Shown piece by piece: positions 1-7,043 of a stretch of DNA of 9,800 nucleotides (positions within the stretch are counted from its first letter, which is position 1; each line of letters opens with the position of its first letter). This DNA is from Pseudomonadota bacterium (lineage in GTDB: Bacteria > Bdellovibrionota > Bdellovibrionia > Bdellovibrionales > JAEYZS01), in NCBI GenBank assembly GCA_023427925.1, contig JAEYZS010000150.1, positions 1 through 9,800 on the forward strand, given 5' to 3'. Below the pieces are notes generated by a model, which worked only from the letters and a program-made list of their open reading frames with translations, was not told the origin of the DNA and did no database searches. A program made the translations under genes and the position numbers.

Positions 1-476
1 AACGCGATAGTGGAAATACCCGTTTGATGGTACTGATCTGTAAGCTCTTCGGTCACGGTGGGATTTCCCACCATGATTTCGTCGGCCAAGAGGACCGCAA
101 AGGGCTCATCTCCTACAATAGGTTTTCCGCAGAGAACTGCGTGGCCCAATCCAAGGGCTTCTTTTTGACGAATTGATATAATGTTTGCGAGTCCTTTTAC
201 GTGCGTAATACGGTCTAACAAGTCTGTCTTTCCAGCTTTTGAAAGAATGTCTGCGACTTCGTAGGAGTTATCAAAAAAATCTTCAATTGCGGATTTGCCT
301 CTGCCAGAAATCAAAACGATGTCCTCAATCCCTGCGCGAACCGCCTCTTCGACAACATATAAAATAGTAGGCTTATCAACGATTGGTAGCATTTCTTTTG
401 GAATCGTTTTGGTCGCCGGTAAGAATCGAGTTCCAAGTCCGGCCGCTGGTATTATGGCTTTTTTGATTTTCTTCAT
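1..476 (-). CDS. galU: UTP-glucose-1-phosphate uridylyltransferase, C-terminus cut by window edge
   Basis: GalU makes UDP-glucose from UTP and glucose-1-phosphate in the cytoplasm, feeding LPS, capsule and glucan synthesis. About 158 codons are visible from an ATG whose complement is at 474-476. The nucleotidyltransferase signature is clear: residues 8-23 read IIPAAGLGTRFLPATK, followed by the family motif KEMLPIVDKP at 27-36. Further on come an ALGLGHAV stretch and LLADE, where the family usually has a conserved Asp after LLP. The usual family length is near 290-300 residues, so roughly the last 45% lies beyond base 1. The short LPATKTIPKEMLPI block favours GalU over RmlA-type thymidylyltransferases. 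Only a weak GGAA ribosome binding sequence precedes the start. It is transcribed divergently from the small exported protein gene to its right. The family call is firm. Confidence 0.93.
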   Translation of the reverse strand, partial: MKKIKKAIIPAAGLGTRFLPATKTIPKEMLPIVDKPTILYVVEEAVRAGIEDIVLISGRGKSAIEDFFDNSYEVADILSKAGKTDLLDRITHVKGLANIISIRQKEALGLGHAVLCGKPIVGDEPFAVLLADEIMVGNPTVTEELTDQYHQTGISTIA

Positions 477-493
477 TTTGTGTTCCGTTTCTA

Positions 494-528
494 AAGATTA
501 AGGATAACTGCTGTTCGTTTAAAATCAA
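494..528 (-). promoter_or_regulatory. putative sigma70-type promoter of galU
   Basis: On the minus strand TTGATT (complement of 523-528) is followed after 16 bases by TATCCT (complement of 501-506). This would start transcription near 494 and leave an 18-base leader before the galU ATG. Each hexamer matches 4 of 6 consensus bases, so the call is weak and rests mainly on position. Confidence 0.3.
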
Positions 529-557
529 TGCTTTGGAGGGGGCATCAAAAGGCTCAT

Positions 558-587
558 TTGTGTCACAAGCACTTTCCTTTTTATAAG
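558..587 (+). promoter_or_regulatory. putative promoter with TTGTG-T-CACAA inverted repeat
   Basis: TTGTGT (558-563) and TATAAG (582-587, 5 of 6 to TATAAT) are 18 bases apart and point toward the gene at 671. The -35 candidate is embedded in a perfect inverted repeat, TTGTG-T-CACAA (558-568), which could be an operator. The -35 match is poor, and short repeats like this arise by chance, so confidence is low. Nothing else is seen in the 194-base gap between galU and this gene. Confidence 0.22.
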
Positions 588-670
588 GTATTTAAATTGA
601 TCTCAAATTAAATACAAGCAGAGTGTGGCACCTAGATTGTAGTTATTAAGAACTGGAAAGGTTTGGCGAA

Positions 671-1144
671 ATGTTAAAAAAAGCTCTAGTTATTATTTTA
701 GGTCTGGGTTGGATGATTGCTCACACGGCAGTTGCCCAAGAGGTTGTCTCGTTCAAGGAGTGGAAAAAGAGCAAGGTTCTCGAGGTTCAGGCCACAATTA
801 CGCAGCTTGAGGCTATGGAAAAACAAGCGCCTGCTCAGTTTGGTCAAGAAGAGCTATCAAGACTCAAGCAAGCAAGGACAAACTTAGACATAACTAAAGA
901 TTTAAATGCTCAAGATTACTTTGTTTTATACCTTTCTCCACGCTTCCAAAACGATCAACAGGCCTACACAAAAGCCGTTCAAATGATGACTCCCGAAGAG
1001 ATTGCGGAAATCTTATTGGGCTATGACAGAGTCATTAAAGAGCGTCGCAAAAAGAACTTACTCCCTCTAGATAGCGCAAAATTCGGATTCAATACGCCTA
1101 AAAAGATGGAGCCAGAGCAAGTTCTATCGGCAATTGGAAAATAA
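671..1144 (+). CDS. small exported protein of unknown function
   Basis: I do not recognise this 157-residue protein. Residues 1-22 form a classic Sec signal peptide: lysines at 3-4, a hydrophobic core to about 20, and an AVA-QE type I cleavage site after residue 22. The mature part is about 135 residues, highly charged and apparently helical, rich in Lys, Glu and Gln, with no cysteine. It is probably a soluble periplasmic protein. A segment near 92-125 (DYFVLYLSPRFQ...MMTPEEIAEIL) looks like the best-conserved core. The start is supported by GGAAAGG at 655-661, nine bases before the ATG. It stands alone as a single-gene unit: divergent from galU and separated from groES by a likely terminator at 1197-1230. 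Function is unknown. Confidence 0.75.
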   Translation: MLKKALVIILGLGWMIAHTAVAQEVVSFKEWKKSKVLEVQATITQLEAMEKQAPAQFGQEELSRLKQARTNLDITKDLNAQDYFVLYLSPRFQNDQQAYTKAVQMMTPEEIAEILLGYDRVIKERRKKNLLPLDSAKFGFNTPKKMEPEQVLSAIGK

Positions 1145-1196
1145 AGATTTTAGTTCCCTATCAAAAATCAAATAATTTGAGTAAAATCAATTTCTT

Positions 1197-1230
1197 AAGC
1201 GCCTCTAACGCTGGCCGCTTTATATTTTTT
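1197..1230 (+). terminator. putative intrinsic terminator after the small exported protein gene
   Basis: AAGCGCC (1197-1203) pairs with GGC-C-GCTT (1213-1220), giving a seven-pair stem with one bulged C and a nine-base loop. TTTATATTTTTT runs through 1219-1230. It lies 53 bases after the upstream stop codon and just before the groES promoter, where a terminator would separate the two units. Confidence 0.5.
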
Positions 1231-1244
1231 AAAGGTGATGCCAC

Positions 1245-1273
1245 TTGACATATTCGAGGGTCGAATCAATATT
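1245..1273 (+). promoter_or_regulatory. groESL promoter with inverted repeat in the spacer
   Basis: A perfect -35 TTGACA (1245-1250) is followed after 17 bases by AATATT (1268-1273, 4 of 6 to the -10 consensus). Transcription would start near 1280 with a leader of about 60 bases. The spacer is almost filled by a perfect inverted repeat, ATTCGA-GGG-TCGAAT (1252-1266), positioned where a bound repressor would block RNA polymerase. It is not the HrcA/CIRCE element (TTAGCACTC-N9-GAGTGCTAA), which is absent. No convincing sigma32 -10 (CCCCAT-type) is spaced correctly from the -35. A looser repeat, TTGAG...CTCAA (1272-1276 and 1292-1296), lies just downstream near the start site. Confidence 0.55.
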
Positions 1274-1339
1274 GAGCCCAATCTAATAAAACTCAAATTT
1301 TAGGATTATTATTAACAACTTACAATTCGGAGGAAATTT

Positions 1340-3308
<1,969 letters not shown>

Positions 3309-3333
3309 TTCCCTGACGTTCATGTCAGATTTC

Positions 3334-3367
3334 AAAAACCCGATGGGAAATCTCATCGGGTTTTTTT
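3334..3367. terminator. bidirectional intrinsic terminator between groEL and the convergent gene
   Basis: A-rich bases and CCCGATG (3334-3345) pair with CATCGGG and the T-run (3354-3365). The stem has seven core pairs plus A-T extension and is flanked by T7 (3361-3367) on the plus strand and T5 on the minus strand. It can serve both groEL and the minus-strand gene. The stop codon of that gene (complement of 3366-3368) overlaps the end of the T-run. A smaller hairpin, CTGAC-N6-GTCAG, sits at 3313-3328. Confidence 0.88.
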
Positions 3368-4082
3368 ATGCCACTTTTTTGTTAGTTGATGGATATTCAG
3401 ATTCACTTGAGTGATCTATTCCATTCATTTTCTCTAAAAGTTTGCCACCTAGAGTTTGAACAGTGGGATCTGTCCCTGCTGTAACAGAATCCTTACTAAA
3501 AATAAATAGGTCTACTAAATCCTTTTTATTAAAGTTTTGAACATCCTTGCGGATCACTTGTGCGCCAAACCTCTTCACCAATTCATTAACGTTTTTACTA
3601 TTCCGAGTATAAGTGGCCATCACCGCCGCAGCTGAAGATTTAAATCGCATACAACATAAATAAATAATTAGATCCTTAATGGACAAATCACAAAAGCTTT
3701 TACGCCACTCCTTGTGAACTGTCATATTTGATATAATCATTACTTTATTTCCGTGACTGCGAATGCGTTTAACATCTTGTGTGTTCCAAATCTTAAAATA
3801 AGAATCTTCTACTGTAGCAGGAATTGAAATGTCCACAATGCGAGAATGAACTGAGGCGATGCATTGAGCACCATAAAAGATACAGTTAATATGATCATGT
3901 CTCGTGAACTCATCGGAGTATATCGGTTTTTCTAACTTTAGTTCTTTATAAGCATCTTTCCAAACGCGAAGCCATGCTTCATAAGCATTATTATAATCCT
4001 GAACTTCCTTCTGTGACGGATTTTTGGAAGGAAGAACTAAGAACCTAAGATTATCGTAATTAATTATATCCGGATGTTTCAT
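3366..4082 (-). CDS. GNAT-fold acyltransferase-like protein (possible N-acyl amino acid synthase type)
   Basis: This 238-residue cytoplasmic protein looks like a GNAT-fold N-acyltransferase. Residues 117-143 contain ISNMTVHKEWR, then a helix, like the beta4-loop-alpha3 acyl-CoA/pantetheine region. TRNSKNVNELVKRFGA (159-174) resembles the C-terminal GNAT motif in which an Asn/Arg-rich helix leads to RxGA/F. The N-terminal part (WKDAYKELKL at 41-50, then SDEFTRHDHINCIFY and R81-IVDIS) recalls the layout of acyl-homoserine-lactone and N-acyl amino acid synthases, but this is resemblance, not identity. I chose the ATG complementing 4080-4082, preceded by TTGGGGTCTGAA. A TTG four codons upstream (4094) has no ribosome binding site. 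It is divergent from the oxidase-methyltransferase gene and convergent with groEL. Substrate is unknown. Fold call about 0.65; acyl-signal role speculative. Confidence 0.6.
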   Translation of the reverse strand: MKHPDIINYDNLRFLVLPSKNPSQKEVQDYNNAYEAWLRVWKDAYKELKLEKPIYSDEFTRHDHINCIFYGAQCIASVHSRIVDISIPATVEDSYFKIWNTQDVKRIRSHGNKVMIISNMTVHKEWRKSFCDLSIKDLIIYLCCMRFKSSAAAVMATYTRNSKNVNELVKRFGAQVIRKDVQNFNKKDLVDLFIFSKDSVTAGTDPTVQTLGGKLLEKMNGIDHSSESEYPSTNKKVA

Positions 4083-4144
4083 TTCAGACCCCAACGAGTT
4101 GGTGAGTACATCGGTTTATTTTTTCCAAAGTTGACGAAATTAAT

Positions 4145-4158
4145 TGCGCGGCGGCGCA
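4145..4158. promoter_or_regulatory. GC-rich inverted repeat in the divergent intergenic region
   Basis: TGCGC-GGCG-GCGCA (4145-4158) is a perfect five-base-arm inverted repeat and a GC island in otherwise very AT-rich DNA. It lies between the GNAT-like gene and the oxidase-methyltransferase gene. It is followed by AATTTTTG, so in RNA it could form a small terminator-like hairpin. As DNA it could be an operator shared by the two genes. In the rest of the roughly 200-base region I see only scattered -10-like sequences (TAAAAT at 4184-4189, TATATT at 4226-4231) without a convincing -35. Confidence 0.35.
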
Positions 4159-4296
4159 CAAATTTTTGTCTCATTATCGATCTTAAAATTGAACAAAATT
4201 TATTTTGGTCACAGATTTTCAACTATATATTTTTTTTAAGACTACCGATAAACGTTGAGTTAATAATGTTTTTTAAATTTAGGAAAAAGGAGTTCT

Positions 4297-5841
4297 GTGT
4301 CAAAGCAAACCAAAGAAGAAGTTAAGGCTCATCTGATAGAAACTGTAAGTAAACTTGGAAAAGAATTTGAAAACTTTCCTTGGGAAGATGCAAATGCTTA
4401 TATCCATTGGCTAGCTCAAACATATTTCTACGTTCGCCATACGACATGTTTCTTGGCACTTAGTGCAAGCCGCTGGGGTGTAAAAAATAGAAAGGCCCAG
4501 TACGGAGCACTTGCCCACCTCAGAGAAGAATCTTCTCACGACGCACTTATATTAAATGATTTAGAGAAAATGGGTGTTTATATTGATCATCACAGTGAAT
4601 GGCCAGAGATTCAGGCCTTTTATCAGACCCAGTACTACTGGATTGAACATGAGACTCCAGCGGCGCATCTGGGTTACGCTTATTTACTAGAAGGAATCGC
4701 GAGCAAGCAAGCAGGCGCAGCTTACAGTAAAATCGTGAACACGCACGGGGAGAGCTGCGGAACTTTTTTGAGAGTACATTCCGAAGAAGATCCACATCAC
4801 TTTGAAGAAGGTTTGGCAAAAATTGATACATTTAACGAGTATGAGCTTAAGAGCTTTGTTGAATCCTTAGATCAAGCATCGTTTCTGTATTCCCAGTTCC
4901 TTAATCGAGCAAAATCTAAAGCGTTAGGAATGAATAACTTTGAAACAATAATTCCTATTCATGTTCAGGCGGAGCAGAGACTTCAGCGAATTCCGGAGCC
5001 CTCGGGCATTACAGACGATGCTCAGAGCGTTACTGAATACAATCAAGTAATGAATACAAATATTGCTGCAAATTACTCCATATGTATGGATCTCATTCAT
5101 AGAATTCGAAATGAAAAATCCAGCAAGGAGGCCTTAGACTTATGCTCGGGACCGGGTCACTTTGCAATTTGCCTTAAAAAGTACTTAAACTACGATAAGG
5201 TAACTGGACTTGATTTATCTCTGCCTATGGTAGATGTTGCCAACGAAAACTCATCTCAAAATCATTATACGAAAGATGTGAAATTTCACAAAGCGAACGT
5301 TATGGATTTGTCCCAGTATAAAGATCGATCTTTTGATCTTGTAAGCTTTGCGAACTCAGCACATCATTTTGAGAAAATTGAGGATGTACAGACAGTTTTA
5401 CAAGAAGCAGAGAGAGTTACTCGTGAGGATGGCTTGATTGTCCTTACGGATTTAGGTCGACTTAAATCCATTGAAGTTACTGAAGCGTTTGTACGTTTTG
5501 CTGGAAGAGAATTTGTTGAGAAGCAAATGAACAGTATGTATAGAGACTTCTATAACTCTATGTTTGCGGCGTGGTTGCCCGCTGAGCTTGCGCAAGCAAT
5601 ACCCACTAATACCAACAGAGTCTGGATTCACTTTGTACCCAAAGACTTTGGGTGTTTTCAGGCCATCATCGGCTTGCCAAAAAACAATAAAGAGATCTTC
5701 AACAGACCATCCTTAGACTGGAATGCATCGGGCTTGCTAAAAAGTGAAGAAGCTAGGAACGATCTTTGGATCTTGCAACAGGCTATATATAACGCAAATA
5801 TTCATATCAACAATCCAGGAACAAGGAAGAAGGCGGCCTAA
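4297..5841 (+). CDS. heme-oxygenase-like diiron oxidase fused to SAM-dependent methyltransferase
   Basis: Two enzymes in one 514-residue chain. Residues about 20-205 look like a heme-oxygenase-like diiron oxidase (HDO; 'iron-containing redox enzyme' family). Metal-ligand candidates are ExxH (E78, H81), E132 in LLEGIASKQ, and HxxxDxxH (H161, D165, H168), the pattern seen in UndA, CADD and SznF. The extra Glu some HDOs carry about 35 residues before ExxH is not evident. Residues about 240-390 are a class I methyltransferase: motif I LDLCSGPGHFA (280-290), acidic D305 in VTGLDLS, then DRSFDLVSFANSAHHF (343-358) and EDGLIVLTD (377-385). The C-terminal 125 residues are unassigned. The start is GTG, fixed by AAGGAG (4287-4292) four bases before it. 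It faces away from the GNAT-like gene, suggesting one pathway. Probably cytoplasmic; substrate unknown. Confidence 0.78.
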   Translation: MSKQTKEEVKAHLIETVSKLGKEFENFPWEDANAYIHWLAQTYFYVRHTTCFLALSASRWGVKNRKAQYGALAHLREESSHDALILNDLEKMGVYIDHHSEWPEIQAFYQTQYYWIEHETPAAHLGYAYLLEGIASKQAGAAYSKIVNTHGESCGTFLRVHSEEDPHHFEEGLAKIDTFNEYELKSFVESLDQASFLYSQFLNRAKSKALGMNNFETIIPIHVQAEQRLQRIPEPSGITDDAQSVTEYNQVMNTNIAANYSICMDLIHRIRNEKSSKEALDLCSGPGHFAICLKKYLNYDKVTGLDLSLPMVDVANENSSQNHYTKDVKFHKANVMDLSQYKDRSFDLVSFANSAHHFEKIEDVQTVLQEAERVTREDGLIVLTDLGRLKSIEVTEAFVRFAGREFVEKQMNSMYRDFYNSMFAAWLPAELAQAIPTNTNRVWIHFVPKDFGCFQAIIGLPKNNKEIFNRPSLDWNASGLLKSEEARNDLWILQQAIYNANIHINNPGTRKKAA

Positions 5842-5846
5842 CTTCC

Positions 5847-6533
5847 TCAAGGACCGTGATCGATGGCTCTGAAAGTGCTGATATAACCAACGACAGAGCC
5901 GTTAGCACTATAAAGCGGCGCGAGTAAGGTGTGTCGCATTTTAGCCCAACATTTCTTTTCAGAAAATTTTTCGACAACTACGTGCGGAGGAAAATTTGTT
6001 GAAATTGGTCCTTGGACTTTTCCTATCAAAATACTTTTTACCATTCCAAAAATTTTTTTAAACGTAAATTCATTATGGGAATAAAGCTCAGTCCACTCAT
6101 AAGAAAATATTTCGGAACAAGAGTAACTTAAAAACTTTAGCATTTCGAAAGAGCGGAAAACTTGAATTGATTCGCAATTATATATTTCAATAATGTCTTT
6201 TTCTGCGATTTGATCGAAGAGGTCTTTTGAAGGCCTAAAACCAAGTCTATGTAAAGACCACCAGGCGTGCTTCCGGTTGTCGCCACCAGTTAAATCAATT
6301 TCCTCTTTAATGGCGGATTGAAGCTGGCCAATATATGATTTTAACGCATCAAGAATGGTAAATTGTTGCTCTATGGATAAAGACTGAAACTTCTCAACCC
6401 CTCTTGAATTATGAGGCGTTAAATAAATTCCATGGGTCTTCGCAATTGATGTTAGTTCTTCGCAGTAGTAAAGAAAGAGAGGCAGAACAATGGTTTGGCT
6501 GGACTGTGAAGAAGATGGTTTAATTACTTCCAT
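5847..6533 (-). CDS. unrecognised protein with possible C-terminal sensor (PAS-like) domain
   Basis: I do not recognise this 228-residue protein. It has no signal peptide or membrane segment. Residues 15-80 look helical. From about 112 (DIIEIYNCESIQVFRSFEMLKFLSYSCSEI) to the end it alternates strands and helices. The terminal HTLLAPLYSANGSVVGYISTFRAI (201-224) resembles the last beta-hairpin of PAS or related small-ligand sensor domains. This is shape-level resemblance only. It is the second gene of an operon with the XRE regulator (27-base gap), so it may sense a ligand for that repressor. Its stop codon is 5 bases from that of the converging oxidase-methyltransferase gene, with no terminator between. 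The ATG (complement of 6531-6533) has only a distant AAGGGG, eleven bases away, as a ribosome binding site. Confidence is high that it is a gene, low on function. Confidence 0.6.
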   Translation of the reverse strand: MEVIKPSSSQSSQTIVLPLFLYYCEELTSIAKTHGIYLTPHNSRGVEKFQSLSIEQQFTILDALKSYIGQLQSAIKEEIDLTGGDNRKHAWWSLHRLGFRPSKDLFDQIAEKDIIEIYNCESIQVFRSFEMLKFLSYSCSEIFSYEWTELYSHNEFTFKKIFGMVKSILIGKVQGPISTNFPPHVVVEKFSEKKCWAKMRHTLLAPLYSANGSVVGYISTFRAIDHGP

Positions 6534-6560
6534 ATAATATAAAGCCCCTTAATGAAGACT

Positions 6561-6830
6561 TTAGCTTGATTTTTTAGCGAAGATGTTTCGTTTCCAAAAA
6601 CTTTTTTGGATAGTTTCGATCTTCTCTAAGAATTCACGCTGGTTGATTCCGTAGATATCAACGATCTTCTTTAGAGCTTGCATAGGCGGCGACGAAACAC
6701 CACGCTCCCAGTTTGCAATGAACTGAGAGCTGTAATCCAACTTTCTAGCAACTTCTACTTGTGAGAGACCCTTATCGAGTCGTTTTTGTCTTAAGAACTG
6801 GCCTAATTCATAAAAAGCTTGTTGATCCAT
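6561..6830 (-). CDS. XRE-family helix-turn-helix transcriptional regulator
   Basis: An 89-residue DNA-binding protein consisting almost entirely of one HTH_XRE (Cro/C1-type) domain. Residues 10-64 contain the five-helix core: LGQFLRQKRLDKGLSQ, then VARKLDYSSQFIANWERG (27-44) as the turn and recognition helix, then PPMQALKKIVDIYGI (48-62). The last 20 residues are basic (WKRNIFAKK). It is the first gene of an operon with the sensor-like gene. There is no useful Shine-Dalgarno sequence before the ATG (complement of 6828-6830). A promoter with TTGTAA (complement of 6860-6865), a 17-base spacer and TAATAT (complement of 6837-6842) would start transcription on the ATG, so the mRNA may be leaderless. 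A palindrome at 6855-6864 overlaps that -35 and is a natural autoregulatory operator. Its targets probably include itself and the divergent micro-ORF. Confidence 0.9.
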   Translation of the reverse strand: MDQQAFYELGQFLRQKRLDKGLSQVEVARKLDYSSQFIANWERGVSSPPMQALKKIVDIYGINQREFLEKIETIQKSFWKRNIFAKKSS

Positions 6831-6836
6831 GCCCCA

Positions 6837-6866
6837 ATATTAAATAATTCTAGATGTAATTACAAT
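6837..6866. promoter_or_regulatory. divergent promoter region with TGTAATTACA palindrome (putative XRE operator)
   Basis: The perfect ten-base palindrome TGTAATTACA (6855-6864) sits between the XRE gene and the micro-ORF. It overlaps a candidate minus-strand -35 TTGTAA (complement of 6860-6865, with -10 complement of 6837-6842). It also overlaps plus-strand -10-like TACAAT (6861-6866) or TGTAAT (6855-6860). Bound protein would therefore affect both directions. Assignment to the XRE protein is inferred from position. Confidence 0.42.
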
Positions 6867-6889
6867 GAGTTTGCTAAGGAGACGGCAAA

Positions 6890-7009
6890 ATGCATAAATT
6901 TTTTATCATACTGGGACTTTTGATGATCATCTGTGCAGTGATCTTATCTCAATGCGTGCCCGGGGGAAGTCTGAATATCCAAGAACTAATGATTAGTGGA
7001 CCCCGATAA
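6890..7009 (+). CDS. 39-residue lipoprotein-like or secreted micropeptide
   Basis: A short ORF with an excellent ribosome binding site: TAAGGAGA (6875-6882), with AAGGAG ending eight bases before the ATG. The product starts MHKFF, then has a hydrophobic stretch to about residue 19 and ILSQC ending at C22. That Cys looks like a lipobox with an unusual Gln at -1 (normally Ala, Gly or Ser), so lipid attachment is uncertain. The mature tail would be only 18 residues (CVPGGSLNIQELMISGPR). Alternatives are a membrane-anchored micropeptide or a secreted peptide. It is transcribed divergently from the XRE gene with a palindrome between, so it may be an XRE target. Nothing but sequence too weak to call a terminator follows in the 34 bases before the convergent gene. 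That it is translated is likely; its role is unknown. Confidence 0.6.
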   Translation: MHKFFIILGLLMIICAVILSQCVPGGSLNIQELMISGPR

Positions 7010-7043
7010 TTGCAAAACATTAAGCTTTTGTTAATTACCCCAA

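Noticed and set aside
295..501. 68-codon plus-strand frame opposite the start of galU
   Set aside because: galU in the reverse strand has strong family motifs over the same bases, so this frame is a shadow.
1277..1285. CCCAATCTA resembling a sigma32 -10 element (CCCCATNTA) upstream of groES
   Set aside because: It is 26 bases after TTGACA, too far for sigma32 spacing, and no better -35 lies 13-17 bases upstream.
1272..1296. TTGAG...CTCAA repeat considered as a CIRCE element
   Set aside because: The arms are in the opposite sense (GAG then CTC), only five bases long, and the spacer is 15 rather than 9 bases.
4074..4325. 83-codon plus-strand frame across the GNAT-like / oxidase-methyltransferase gap
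   Set aside because: It runs through AT-rich promoter sequence, overlaps the starts of two better genes, has no good ribosome binding site, and its product looks random (long hydrophobic and basic runs).
4547..4831. 94-codon minus-strand frame opposite the oxidase domain
   Set aside because: It lies fully inside the oxidase-methyltransferase gene and has no independent support.
7012..7029. CAAAA...TTTTG hairpin considered as a terminator between the micro-ORF and the barrel gene
   Set aside because: Its stem is five pairs and nearly all A-T, too weak to count as a terminator.
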